Shown here: one piece after another, positions 37,994 through 49,380 of the stretch
How positions within the stretch are numbered: position 1 is the stretch's first letter
Layout: each line of letters begins with the position of its first letter
Source: Ceratodon purpureus
Taxonomy: Eukaryota; Streptophyta; Bryopsida; Pseudoditrichales; Ditrichaceae
NCBI GenBank assembly: GCA_014871385.1
Contig: CM026430.1
Coordinates: forward strand, 5,872,630-5,936,629
Length of the DNA: 64,000 bases
Reading direction: 5' to 3'
Made by a program: the position numbers and the translations under genes
The notes under the pieces: model-generated
Databases searched by the model: none
The model's input: the letters and a program-made list of their open reading frames with translations, nothing else
Told to the model about the DNA's origin: nothing

Positions 37994-39616
37994 TTAGAAA
38001 TTGGCCAGCACACGGTGTGCGAACGAAATTTTCTCGCGCTTCAGAGCCAGTTTTTCTTCTTTGATGGTGAGCAATTTCTCTCGATGCATCTGGTCGTCCT
38101 CCTCCCGCTTTCGCAAAACAGAGAGAAGAGGCTTTAGTGTATCTTCAATCTGTTTGTTCACAAACGGGGCTATCCTCGAAATGAGTTCATCCTCCATAAT
38201 TGTGTCAGCGGACATCTTTCTGCCAGCGTTGTTCGAGTTCGTTTCGTAGTCAGGCTCATTGATGCGTGAGAAATGGCTGTCCGCTGCAATCTCCACTTGA
38301 GATTCAAATGTTGCAGTTGAGTCACCGCTCAGTTCTTCGTCTTCGCTATGAATATCCACTTCTTCCATTTCCTCGTCCGTTGCTTCATCATACAGCATCT
38401 CCTCGCAACATCTAGAAATGGATAGAACCATATCACTAGGCGAGCGGAATTGGAATGGACAGAGTGGTGAAGCTGGAGCAGACAAAGAAAAACCGGCATC
38501 ATTTCTGCCATCTTCGAATAACTTTTGAGTAAGAATCCTCTCAATTATATTTCTGTACTCCAGCTCAAACTCTGTGGACGCTTGTATTTCCTTGTAAGAC
38601 TGCAGTAGAATGCCCCACATGTTCTCGCATGAATTAGAAGCTCTATCAAACCCATAATGTTCCCAAAGATTTTCAGAAACGTAATCCCAGATGTCAGGCC
38701 CCCTATCCACCTTCAACGCTTCTTCCGTCAACTCCAACATCGTGCGAATTTCATCAACACTCCACCCTCTGGTCCCTTGATCTAGAGTCTTAAAGAGAGA
38801 GTGGTTTGGAGCTTCGTTCTTCAACTTTGGAAGTCCACAAATTGGTGATTTGTGATCTGCATTCGCCTTAAACACCTCAGGCGCCATCCACCGTCTGGTC
38901 CCTATATTTAGTGTACTGTGTGAGTACTTAGAGACTTTAGCCTTCGACAGGCCAAAATCTACCACCTTTACCCGCTTGTAAAGCAGTTCAGGATCATGGA
39001 CATTAAATTCATACCCAAATGTCCTGAAAAAAGTACCCCAGGTGGGGTGGCGCTGCAGTTGCATGAATTCACGGACGTTGATCTTTTCGGCCTCGCATGG
39101 CTGAAGAAGACGATGGCGAGTGTGATGGCAAGCACCACTCGGTCCATCCGCCAGAGTGCTCAATATTTCTAAGAATATTTCTTGATGTGGTCCAAGAGCA
39201 TCATAACTTTTTCGAAGACATACAAAGAGCTCATTCCCCACCACCAACTCACCATTATCAAAAGGGTTTTCATCCTCGCCATAGAATGTCCTCAAGGATC
39301 CACCCCAGGTGGGGTAGCGCTGCAGTTGCCTGAATTCCTGCTTGTTGCTCTCTTCGGCCTCGCAGTCACCCTCGCCTCCTTCACCCAAGCCGCTGCTAGA
39401 CTGCTCCGCCAGAGTGCTCCAGTGAGTCTTGGAGTGCTCGATCTGCTCCTCCACTGCAGATACAAACCTCGAAGACGTGGTCGTGTCCGAGGGGGAGGGA
39501 GGGCGACAACTTTCTCCCTGTGAGATCGCCATGCGCGAGCTCTGCCCCATGCGAGGCTCTCGAAGTTCGAAATGCCCGACAGCTGCCGCGTGTGTGCGAT
39601 CTATGGTGGTGATCAT
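37994..39616 (-). CDS. Chimeric ORF: NB-ARC-like and kinase activation-loop pieces plus trihelix domain and coiled coil
   Basis: A single open frame of 540 residues with an ATG start. Residues 85-111 and 174-200 are an internal duplication (CEAE...REF.QLQR.PTWG). Residues 134-152 (LRKSYDALGPHQEIFLEI) resemble the ARC1 part of plant NB-ARC proteins. Residues 215-250 are a protein-kinase activation segment with DFG (220-222) and APE (245-247), but the catalytic loop and N-lobe are absent, so kinase activity is not expected. Residues 283-355 match a Myb/SANT-like trihelix DNA-binding domain (RGWSVDE...IWDYVSENL...CENMW...YKEIQ). Residues 478-495 (ELISRIAPFVNKQIEDTL) and the following coiled coil are shared with two other genes of this window. 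It may be a transcribed fusion of a resistance-gene fragment and a trihelix gene, or part of a spliced gene. Confidence 0.6.
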   Translation of the reverse strand: MITTIDRTHAAAVGHFELREPRMGQSSRMAISQGESCRPPSPSDTTTSSRFVSAVEEQIEHSKTHWSTLAEQSSSGLGEGGEGDCEAEESNKQEFRQLQRYPTWGGSLRTFYGEDENPFDNGELVVGNELFVCLRKSYDALGPHQEIFLEILSTLADGPSGACHHTRHRLLQPCEAEKINVREFMQLQRHPTWGTFFRTFGYEFNVHDPELLYKRVKVVDFGLSKAKVSKYSHSTLNIGTRRWMAPEVFKANADHKSPICGLPKLKNEAPNHSLFKTLDQGTRGWSVDEIRTMLELTEEALKVDRGPDIWDYVSENLWEHYGFDRASNSCENMWGILLQSYKEIQASTEFELEYRNIIERILTQKLFEDGRNDAGFSLSAPASPLCPFQFRSPSDMVLSISRCCEEMLYDEATDEEMEEVDIHSEDEELSGDSTATFESQVEIAADSHFSRINEPDYETNSNNAGRKMSADTIMEDELISRIAPFVNKQIEDTLKPLLSVLRKREEDDQMHREKLLTIKEEKLALKREKISFAHRVLANF

Positions 39617-40250
39617 TCTGAACTCCAGGACTCGTTATGATACGAAGGATAATTTTGTAACAAGAATTATGAAACCCAACCCCAACTTGATTCTATAATG
39701 TCCGCTCGCGTATCTTCAATCTGCAGGCCAACTTCCAATTCGTCGGTGGCCATTCTTTGAAACAACGCAAATGTTTAAAAATTGTTGCGGTTACAATCAT
39801 TGCAGCTCTTATCATCGCATACAATAACAAAGCTACAAAGAATCAGGACATTTCTTCAAGTGGTAGGAGCTTTACCGTCTCCAGAAACTTGTGTCTCGGG
39901 AAAGCCTGAGTTGAGTCTCGATGAAGGATAGTGATTTGAATCGCAGAATGCGTCGATGGGCTGCCAAGAGTACTACAAGGCCCACGATTGTCTGTATAAG
40001 TGGTGTATACAAGAGATGGGAATAGACAATCTAAAGTACCATGAAAGTTTGTGGGATGCTCAGTAACGACATACCTTGAAGCTTCAAACTACCGGTGTTC
40101 CAAGATGTCACTTCACTATAACGTGCGGTATTTGGCGCATTACCACCTCCTTCAAATCTAAGTGCACTTCGAAGTGTTTACCGCGACCTTCTAAGCATCT
40201 ACTGACAGGACTGAGTTAGTCCACAGTTTGCATCCCCTTTCATTGACAAC

Positions 40251-40565
40251 ACTCTATTTCTAAAATTTCACAACTTCTTCTACCCGCAACAACTGTTCAG
40301 CTTCTTGCAGCACCACCCTGGACTGATCAACACGAGAGAACTTGCAGGAACAATAGAGTAGTCCGCATAAACTTACCTGCTTAAGTGTAGCACCCAGCTT
40401 TAGTTGTTGGCCAAAAACCCTTCTAGTAATTTTGTTCCTCTTCACTCCACAAAAACAGTTCAACTTCTTCCTGCGCAATTGCTCACAATATCACAAGGTT
40501 AACATTGGTTGATCAAGAAGCAGAACTGGAAAGAAGAGTAGGGTTATCCGCATAATCTTACCTGT
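40251..40565. repeat. Diverged tandem duplication with paired splice-donor-like sites
   Basis: GTTCAGCTTCTTGCAG...ACTTACCTG (40299-40380) recurs as GTTCAACTTCTTCCTGCG...TCTTACCTG (about 40458-40564). On the minus strand each unit contains CAGGTAAG followed by TTATGCGGA, as if one leader exon had been duplicated. Confidence 0.55.
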
Positions 40566-41257
40566 CATTACCACAACTATTGTCCTGGATGCCCGCCACT
40601 ACGAAGCATAAAAAATTCAGATTGCAAGCATATCTTCCATATTTTCGCAAAAGACATCTCCCCACCAAAACAAATCATCGTTCTATTTCATACATAGTGA
40701 TCGCAGAAAGAACATCGGTCCAGCTCTATAAACAAAATCAGAACTTTGATAAGATTGCACTCGACGCAGTTTGCACAAAGAGAACTTTTGCTAAAGAGAA
40801 CTTTTGCTAGAGGTACCGGGAAGAAATGAAGCAGAAAAGTGAAGCAAGAGTCGTCCGACAATTCTGAGGCTTCAACGTCCGAGTCTGAAATTGCCTGCTT
40901 GTGACGAGGAGCTGGGCTTCGTAATCGGATCTAGGTATCAGCTATGGAGGCCAGATAACACATGTCGGCGTATGAATTGCGCAACGAACTTCTCACTCCT
41001 TCAAACTTAGACCGCTGTCGGAATCCTGAGAAAACAACTTTCAACATATGATTAAAATAATAAAATTTGTGAAAACCTCTGATAGAAAATGGGATCTCCG
41101 GTATGAAATAGAATCCCCGATAGCTCAATATAGCTTTTTTAGTACAGACACGAATTGTTTATATATCTTTTGGACGGTGGGACGGGCCAATTACCACGTG
41201 CCAAACCACCGAGGGCTTGGCAGGCTACTTTTGCAGAAGTTTTGCACAAATTATGCT

Positions 41258-41335
41258 TGTACCGGAGATTGCAATTTCTGTACCAGATATTGTAATGTCT
41301 GTACCGGAGGTTGCTATGTCTGTACCGTTGGTTCG
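41258..41335. repeat. 21-bp minisatellite
   Basis: Three full 21-bp units (TGTACCGGAGATTGCAATTTC and variants at 41279 and 41300) and a partial fourth. Since 21 is a multiple of 3, one plus-strand frame reads as a Cys-rich repeat, but that ORF has no other support. Confidence 0.9.
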
Positions 41336-42596
41336 CTTCTACTTTGACCATTTTACAGGGACGGATTAAGCTCCCTTTCTAGACGGTGGCATCAGTTTCG
41401 GATGGGTTTTGGATGTTCAGCCAGAGCTTCGAGAGCTTGTCTGTACACTGAACGACTTTAACAATGAATTGTGTTGTGGAGAAGTTGCTTTTGCAATCGA
41501 CAGGCGGACAGGCGATGTTTTATTTTGATTGCACTAAGTTGTACTAGGCGAGGGAATTCTAGCGGGGTCACTGAGGCCCTGGCGCTTCACTCTCTGAGCA
41601 CTTCAATCCTTTGCTTTCTGAATTTGCTTCTAGGTCTCCTCCACCTTCAGCTGCTTACTAAATGTATTGAGATCTAGTTGCCGGCATTCCACTTCAATTC
41701 CACCTGCGCACCACATAGTGCCTGTGGATTTTGTTTAGTGTCTTTCTCGAGATCAGCTTGTTTGCGAGTGGCCTTTCCTGCACAAGTGATACCGACAAAG
41801 ATTGACATTGTGGAGCATTGCTCCGACGCTCTGGCCAAGTGCATTACCCCGCTGTTCAGGCTGCCAGTTCACTTTCATCGATCAAGTAAGCGTTTTCCTT
41901 TGAAATCTATGTTCGTAATAATAACTGTGTATGGTCTTACTTATTCACCGGCTTATTGTACCCTAGTTCTCTTTGAAAGCAAAAGTCAGAACTTAGGTTT
42001 ATGGTGTTGCGCAATCTTTTATGTGTTGCAATAGTATTGTGCTCTGTACTTACTGCTACACGAAGGGCATATGAAGATAATCCTTGTGCGTCGTATTGAT
42101 CAGGCTGTCGATTTAATTCTACCGAAAACGTGAATAGTTATCAGTAAAATGCCCAGTAAATCAACAAACAAGCCTTTCTTGCGTGCAACAGCTCTAGCAA
42201 ATGCTGTCACTGTTGCGAACGAGACATTGAAATGCATATATTTAAATATATAGGATTTATGTTGTCTCTTCACCTTAATGAATCATATGTAGGAGATGAG
42301 ATTTACGGAATAGACCTGTCGGTGGATGCCACCAAGACGGTTATAATAATTGCTTGTGGGTGGAAGTATGACTTATTTCTCCTCACAGGATTGAAGGGGC
42401 ATGCGACATCGGAGGTCTGAAGCTCTGACTCGGTACAACTCATTACTGCGTGTTTCCAATGGTTGCAATTAGTTGATCAATCCTCATGCTGCCTGCCAAA
42501 TGTTCCATTCTGCATGCCAAGTTAATTCTTTGGAATGTTTTGCTACCTTGAAAAGTGATCGAATTACCGTGATTCGTGCAGGTATAAACGACCACA

Positions 42597-44212
42597 ATGG
42601 CCGGGTCTGATGAACTCGTGAACTTTACATTATCACACATAGGGGCGACTTCGAACACCGCAACCCCTTTGGCCCAAGGACACACAAAAAATGGAGTTGA
42701 AGAGAAGATGCCTTCTCCCGGTTATATGCAAGCCGCCAAGAGAACAACGCTACCTGCTAGTAGGGAGGTTGCACATAATAAGAGATTTAGGGCTGCAAAG
42801 TGGAAGGATGAAGAAAAGACCTCTCTACTGGTTGAGAAGCTAAGTTTTTTCTGGATCCGCCTGCAAGCGTCCTTAGGCCTAAGTGCATTTGAGTATGACA
42901 AGAGCTGGTCTCATTATGTTTCTGGACAGCTTGGTAGAAATGTGACGTCATGCCAGCAACAATGGGACAGCCTAAGGAAATCTCTAAAGATTATTTTAGA
43001 TTATGAAAAGAAAATCAAGGATTCTGAAGGTACATGTGATCATGTCAGTTTTTGGCAAATGAATGAGGAACAGAAGAAAATTGTCAATGAACAGAGGAGC
43101 AAAGCCAAGCTTGAGCCATTGCCTCAGGTATTCCAAAGGGCGTGGTGTGTACTCATGGATACGATATATCAGATTGATGCTGTCAAGAAAAACACAGGCA
43201 AGAAAAAATCGGTCGATGCAAATCGTCCATCGTCATCTAGAGCGCCTCATATTGCTTCGACAATCACAGACTCAGATGATTCTCCACAACGACCTCCTCA
43301 GCCTGAATCCCTTTCCCAGCCTTCCTCTCAGCCTGATCAGTATAGCGATCCTATGGATCCACCTGAGGTGCCTTTGGTGATCAGTGGTCAACTTGGTAGC
43401 CAACGATCTGAAGACGAGGTATTGGGCATGTCTGACGGTCACCTGATCTCTGTGATAGCTCCATATATCAACAAAGAGATCGGAGATGCCCTCAAGACTC
43501 AAGTCATCCCTTTATTGGGAGACCAGGAGGAGAACGAGCAGAAGAATCATCGAGAGGAGTTGCTCGCCGTTGAAGAAGAAAAACTAGACCTGAAGCGCAA
43601 GGAGATGGCGCTATTGGAAGTCGTGCTCGAGCCGCTTATTCTCAAGCTGCAGATTCGGGAGGAGGAGGAGCAGAAGCATAAAGTGAAGTTGCTTGCCATT
43701 GAAGAAGAAAAGCTGGCTCTGAAGCGCGACAAGGTGGCTCTGAATCGTGACAGGCTTGATTTGGAGCGCAAGAAAATGGCATTTAAGTCCAGGCTAGCAA
43801 ATGCGACTCCGGCTCATCCTGAAAGTGGGATGTATTTTAACTCTGGACAGCAAGCCAATTGTTTTCAGATGCCCCCAAATGAGGTAAACCATCAGCCAGA
43901 TTGTGGAAATCCTGAAACTGGGATGTGTTTGAACGTTGAACCGAGTTTTAACTCCGGACAGCAACCGTCGAACTGTTTTCAGATTCCCCCAAGTGAGGTA
44001 AACCATCAGCCAGATTGTGGAAATTTTGAACTGTATGTACGTATTGATTGTAGATAGATAATTGTTTTTCTTGCAATATGCATGATAATGTATAATCTTT
44101 GAACTCACGTTTTTTTTCTCTACCTTTCCTGCAGGACTTTTCTTTCCCCCATGGCAGTCCTCCCTTCCAGAGCTTTCCCTTCTCGCAGGATGGATCAACG
44201 AATTTCCAGTAG
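42597..44212 (+). CDS. Trihelix (Myb/SANT-like) DNA-binding protein with coiled coil
   Basis: Two exons: 42597-44036 and 44135-44212 (GTACGT donor, TTTCCTGCAG acceptor, phase 0), 505 residues. Without splicing the frame ends after six more codons; with it the protein gains a tail ending FSQDGSTNFQ, which looks more natural. Residues about 66-180 form a trihelix-type DNA-binding domain (KWKDEEKTSLLVEKL...SWSHYVSGQL...CQQQWDSLRKSLKII). A Ser/Pro-rich linker (200-260) follows, then the LISVIAPYINKEIGDAL module (283-299) shared with the genes at 37994 and 63323. A long charged coiled coil (about 310-400) contains a duplicated unit (REELLAVEEEKLDLKR / KVKLLAIEEEKLALKR). The tail has two copies of an FNSGQQ..NCFQ.PP.EVNHQPDCGN repeat (411-438, 441-476). 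Probably a nuclear transcription regulator; target unknown. Confidence 0.75.
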
Positions 44213-45511
44213 GGATCGCAAGGAAACTGGAAGATTGATAGCTCGCAATCAGCTGGTTACTGACTTTTTATGGTTACTGATTTTTATGATTAAAGCTGAG
44301 TAGGCCATGCGGCCTTCAAAGAGCATTTTCACTGATTTTTATGGGTTAATGGCCTTTGGCCTTTGACCTTTATTTACTCTGGTATTATCTATACCAGAGT
44401 TATCTTTTTATATATATATATAAACTTAGAAATACTGAGTTTGATGTTGTTCTTGTTGTAGGAGAGTAAGAGTTGGTTTGTCTACCTTCTGACAGCCTGG
44501 ACAGTACCACTGGATCATGTCAATCTATTTCCGGTTGGGCATGGATTTGAGCCCCTGTAGAAACACTCTTCATTCGTGCCACCTTTCAAAAAAATGGCGT
44601 TCTTCTTCTTCGTCATCCGTATCCCCGTTCTTTTATCATCTCTGTATTCTGTCTGGGGCTGTGGGATTTAGGATTACATCGAGACCCGTCTACATTTGAG
44701 CACTATGATTCGTCTTCTTGCCACTGTGTAGGTAATCTAGCGGCTAAGAAGAAAGCTAGCGTTGAACGCAACAGCTTTGCCGCATGAAGAGGCTCGTCAT
44801 TGACACACACGGAGAATCTTCGAGTGTGACTAATGGCTATAAAGAGACTAGTCTTGCTATGTTGTACATAGACTTTGCCGCTCTATGCAGCTAGCAATTG
44901 GATTGCTGTAAGCTGCGACTTATCGTTTGGCTAGATGGGGAGTCTGTGTGTCTGTTTTGGGGGATTCGGGTGTTGGGCTTGCGTTTGCGTTTTGCGTGAT
45001 CCAGCCGATGGTTTCGATGTTAATTGGTTTGCAGGTAGGAGTGTGGTGAGGATCAAGGTGGAGTTTGAGTTTTTTCCGTTAAGTTATGACTCGGTGGTTG
45101 CGTTCGATCGTCATGTGGTTTCTCTTACTTGGAGCGTTGCAATGTGGTGACGGCTTGCTCGTTTGTGAGCGCGTTTACAGTGTTTTGTTGTGATTTCTGG
45201 TGCCTTATGTCTGGTTGACGAGTTCGAGTCGTTGAGATTGGCATTCTGAAGTGTTGCCCTTCATACCCAGCATATCTATTAGTTTCCTCACAAATATTTT
45301 GAGTCTGGCAGCTGAAATGTGGCGCATGTTTTGAATAATAGATCTCTCATTATTCTAAACGACTGTGAGGATCAGAGTTCATTTGAGAAGTGGCATGAAA
45401 GTTTGGTATTATGTTAAATATCACGAGTCACTGATCACTCAAACCTGACCGATATTCCTCATTACCAGTAGCCACTTATCGTCAAGGAATTTCCTCGTAA
45501 GCCATCATTAA
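44213..45511. other. Intergenic region downstream of the trihelix gene
   Basis: No gene recognised. The right part contains the repeat described at 45281-45421. Short frames (for example 44935-45150) have no recognisable domain. Confidence 0.5.
45281..45421 (+). repeat. Copy of the GH5 3'-UTR region
   Basis: Matches 36109-36254 in the same orientation: TTTGAGTCTGGCAGCTGAA, TTTTGAATAATAGATCTCTC, GGTATTATGTT in the same order, with small gaps (roughly 80 percent identity). A remnant of a segmental duplication of the GH5 gene end, or a shared dispersed repeat. Confidence 0.75.
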
Positions 45512-45861
45512 CCCTTAAACGTCAGACCCAGCCCCAGGGGCTGGGTTTAAAGGAATAATTGGAGACAGAAGTTTCATTTCTCAACCAAATCAAGCGAGAC
45601 TTGTTGCGTTGGAAAGCTATTGAAAAAGCGATCTAAATTCCAAATTTTCGCCTCATTTGATAGATTGTGGAATCGTTGGTAAGCAATCAAAGTTATCAAA
45701 TTGAACAAGTTTTGAGGTTGGGGCAGCTGAAGTTCAGCAATGCTCCAATGGTACAGTGCTACAGTGGGGCGCTACAGTGCACTGCAGAGCCATATTTGGG
45801 GGAAAAAATATTTAGATTCCGTCCGGGCTGCCCACCCAGGACCCAAAATGACGTTTAAGGG
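45512..45861. mobile_element. piggyBac-like MITE (350 bp) with TTAA on both sides
   Basis: A perfect 13-bp terminal inverted repeat (CCCTTAAACGTCA at the left, TGACGTTTAAGGG at the right) with TTAA directly outside (45508-45511 and 45862-45865). CCCTT-type ends and a TTAA target are diagnostic of the piggyBac superfamily. Just inside the left end, 45526-45546 is a perfect hairpin with 10-bp arms (ACCCAGCCCC and GGGGCTGGGT) around one A. There is no coding capacity, so it would depend on a transposase in trans. Its ends differ from those of the large element next to it after the fifth base. Confidence 0.87.
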
Positions 45862-45865
45862 TTAA

Positions 45866-45882
45866 CCCTTTAGTGCCCAGGG
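45866..45882 (+). repeat. Left terminal inverted repeat of the giant piggyBac
   Basis: CCCTTTAGTGCCCAGGG, preceded by TTAA, which is at the same time the right TTAA of the neighbouring 350-bp MITE. Confidence 0.9.
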
Positions 45883-46710
45883 TTTTTTTCCAGCAACTCT
45901 GATTTTTAGCGTTTTTTGCGCTATTCTTGGAATTTACAAAAATAGGTTCGCATTGTTGGATATCTAACCATATAGTACTGTAGCCAAGGGTAGTAGAATA
46001 CTATGGGCAAAACATGGACCCAATCCAACCGTGGGAAGTTCAAGTGTATAATCCGTATATGGGGGACAAAAAGTTTGCAGTTTTGTGTATTTTTCCAGGG
46101 GGGGTAAGTTTGGAACCCCATAAATCTCGGAATAAATTTCTAAATTTAATAAAAGAGCTGTTCAGCTATGTCCCATGTTAAAATCTCCAAGATAAATCAA
46201 AAACATATATGTGCAAAATTACAAAAAGATTTAGAGGAATTTTAAGATTCAGTCATGAAAACAATGTACTGTTTAGGGTGTTTTTGGTACATTGGGTCTC
46301 ATTCATATGACTCAAATGTAATGCAATCCACAACGGTTGAAAAGTTAGAATGGAGGCATAAAAGAAAAAAAGTAAAAAAAAATCCTCAAATCTACTGTAT
46401 TTTCCTCTAAATACACTATATGTACACTATTATGGCAATACCGTAGAAACAACGCTGTACATCTTTCCAGCAGTCAAACATGAGTCTTCTTTCTAGACTA
46501 TCATCCACCTCCGTTACCAAAATCAACTGAAACAGCCACATATATGTCCAAGTGACTCAAATGCAAAACATGGCTCCATTGGGAACGTTCAGAGAACAAC
46601 CATCCCCTGTCCAATGAGAATGAAGGAGCTGCGAATTCCCAATGTCAGCTGAAACCGTTGCAAGGAACCACTGTCAGCTGAAACCAGGGAAAGAAAAAAA
46701 CGGTTGCACC
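45883..46710. other. Left subterminal region of the giant piggyBac
   Basis: AT-rich, non-coding. It would contain transposase-binding subterminal sites, but I see no clear repeat of the terminus here. Confidence 0.5.
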
Positions 46711-48742
46711 CTACTTGGTCACTCGGAAGCTGTAAGTGTCCACTTGGGTGAAGGTCATCTTATCCCCACACTTCACCTTGTTCTCCTTGCAAAACTCTCT
46801 CCAGCCAACAGTGAAGTGGCACTGCGTCTGAGCTGCATTCGCAGTCACAGCAGAAGAAACTCGGACGGTGGACTTGTCGCCAAACAATTTATACTTGAAT
46901 CCATCGAAATTCCCTGACCCCAGCCTGCGCCAAAACTTGGTTGGAATGTCCTACAGCAGGAAATACACACGTTAGACAGCAATCTTCCTCTTCTCTCTTG
47001 ATCCTACACGCTAAAGGAATGTGTAACTACATTCAAGAATTGTTTCAGAATTGCAAAAACGAAAGCAGCCTATGACAGTCTATTCCAATTCTCCGTCTCC
47101 ACTGCATCATTCACATTCGAAACCAAGAGCTCACGATTCGCATAAATCAAAACGGACACTAATTTCTGTACAACACCAACAAAGAATCAGCCACATGAGC
47201 TGAATTGCTCGCCCTTTCACCTACACAACACAGCAGGATTCAAAACACGGTACAAAGACAATCCTCATGAACCCAAGATGCCGACGATCTGACCTTACAC
47301 TCGATAAAGTAAGACCATCACTCCCGCAACCGAGAATTCTAAAAAAACCAAGCAAACGCAAAACCATCTCACGCTCTACACAAAAAACAATCCCATCTTA
47401 GCAACTGTTTCAGCCACTCCATATAAAACATACTCGAGGCCATGACTCACAACACACTCGTAGATCAGTCCTGTAGAAGTTTGACCTAAGCCACTCCCCG
47501 GATTCACCAACGACCTCCGAATCCTACAACAATCTTCCAACAAAACCCCGAAAGCAATCCCTCACACGAGAACAAACTGACCCACGAAGCCACACTCATC
47601 AAACTAAAACACAAGTGGCGCTAATCAAACAGCAAATGAAGTAGGAATGCGAAGCACACGAACGTAAGCACTTGACAAGCCACAGGTCAACAAGCTTCCC
47701 AGCAAAACGATGATCGCACACATAATTACCGACCAGAGCTCTCTTCACCTTCGCAACCAGAAACACCCTCCCCTAATCACCAGCTCAAACCAATACCCAT
47801 CTCAATGACTTCACACAGAACACCCAACTCTCAAATCCCGAGCACAACAACCAAAGTAGTAATCAATCTCAAAAACCCACCAAAAATTTCACCCTCTCTC
47901 CCACACAGAGTGCAATGAACTTACGAGCTTGTGAATTCGGAGGTGGCTCGGGCGTATAATTTTAACAAAGGCCGGTTGCAGCCCCGGCGGGTGGTGCACA
48001 TCCGCCACCAAGGTCCGCTCATCGACTGCCTCGAAAATGATGAAGTGCCCTACTCCAATTCCCTGGTCCTCGAGGAACTCTCTCCACTCTGTGCCGATGC
48101 TGCGGGCATCACCTCCTTCACCGCGTAGAACCTTCAGAGGCCACTCCCGCTGGCCGGCGATGGAAGTAACGATTGTGCAGTTCCTCCCCCCTGGCCAGCG
48201 GGTTTTGGCGGTGAAGTGGGCTGGAATTTCCTACAAAACAGGGGAAATCACGAATTCAGAGGGAGTCGAGAGAGAATGTCTTGTCCACTGCAGATTCATG
48301 AGAGTGTACTCGAAGAGAACCGAGCTGCTGCGTGCTGCTGCTCCTGTGCGCGGCATCTAGAGGGAGTGAAGAGAGAAGCTTTTGACTAGCCGGGTACCAC
48401 AGGGACACTAGATTCCCAAAGCGAAGGAGGGGAATGATGACAAGTATCCCACATTCATTAAGACATCCTGAAGAAGGCTCATCAGGCCCCCTCGTCCTGA
48501 CGTCCTCTGTGACCCCCTCACCTCAAAGCTCCACACACTCCCCCCTCGGCTTCAATCCAAACAAAACACTAAGACGAACAGATCGTGATCAGTTCTCTGC
48601 AAAACGGAACAAGGCGGAAACACATGGATTGGAACAAGGAGCTCACCAGTACGTCAAAGCTCAAACTGCCAGTGATAAGGGTACTGAAGTAGGTGACCCC
48701 GCTCTCCACATACGGGGTAAGCGCATCTTCGAAAGCCTCCAT
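46711..48742 (-). CDS. Two-B3-domain (REM-like) DNA-binding protein, cargo of the piggyBac
   Basis: Exons 48647-48742, 47925-48230 and 46711-46950 join in phase 0 at GT-AG sites to give 213 residues. The start is MEAFEDALTP; the first B3 domain begins in exon 1 (YFSTLITGSLSFDVL) and runs through IPAHFTA, WPLKVLRG, TEWREFLEDQGIGVGHFIIF and ADVH. A second B3-like domain fills exon 3 (IPTKFWRR, STVRVSS, FTVGWREFCKENKVKCGDKMTF). B3 domains are plant-specific DNA-binding folds; tandem B3 proteins are typical of the REM group. All three exons are open, unlike the neighbouring captured fragments. It shares orientation with the transposase gene. It could be expressed cargo or a recently captured gene; the short first intron region also offers another ATG at 48356, which does not splice cleanly. 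Confidence 0.8.
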
Positions 48743-49208
48743 GAGGGATCTGTGAGAGTGAGAAGAAACTGAAGCTGTGTGAGTGAGAGGAAACTGAGAG
48801 AGGAGAAAATGAGAAGTGTGTAAAAAGAGTGAGAGTTCTGAGCATATGAGGGGAGCAAAGTGCAGGAGAGATCATGGGGCTCAACATTGATGTCACAATT
48901 GGGTTTAGGGTTGAGCAATTACTTACTGAATCTAACGAGATCACAATTGAGGATTAGTGTGTCGCATCGCCATTAATAACTCATCATGAGATGTGACAAT
49001 CTAATATATGAGAAGTGACAATCACAAAAATCACCAAACCACAACACAGCAGTGAGTACCGACAATGTAACATACACAGTATTCCATGAACATACACAGT
49101 ATTCCCTCAATCTACAGCATGTTACATGATGATTCATGCGAAGTCAAATTGAAACAATGGAGATTCGCTGATCATTAGTTGTGGCGTATTAGAAGTGTTT
49201 GGAATCAC

Positions 49209-49380
49209 CTGTGTTCGTCCTTCTGCTCGCATTCGATCTTCAACATCTCTCACATCCAGTTCCTTCTTTGCATAAAAACTCGAAGCCTCTGTTTTTTGCC
49301 GTTCTGCAACTTCTTTCTCTTTCAACAAAGGCTGCAGCTCTTTATTCAGGTATTGCAGCAACCGCCGGTGCGACAGCAAT
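49209..49380 (-). pseudogene. Exon fragment: duplicated piece of ECA3 exon fused to unknown coiled-coil sequence
   Basis: The 62 bp at 49345-49406 repeat 51668-51729 with one mismatch and include an intron end and the ECA3 exon start ([12 protein letters not shown] in the ECA frame). After CCTGAA the match stops and the ECA frame hits TAA. In another frame the exon reads LLQYLNKELQPLLKEKEVAE..., a charged coiled-coil-like segment ending before a GT donor. I do not recognise that protein. It looks like another captured and rearranged exon in the element. Confidence 0.6.

Larger units (their letters stand above)
39617..42596. other. Divergent intergenic region between two trihelix-type genes
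   Basis: Flanking genes point away from each other, so both promoters and leaders should lie here. A tandem duplication at 40251-40565 includes two minus-strand CAG|GTAAG donor-like sites, which fits spliced leader exons of the left gene. The plus-strand ATG at 42597 is preceded by a GTGCAG acceptor-like site, suggesting a leader intron for the right gene. No further protein is recognised. Confidence 0.45.
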
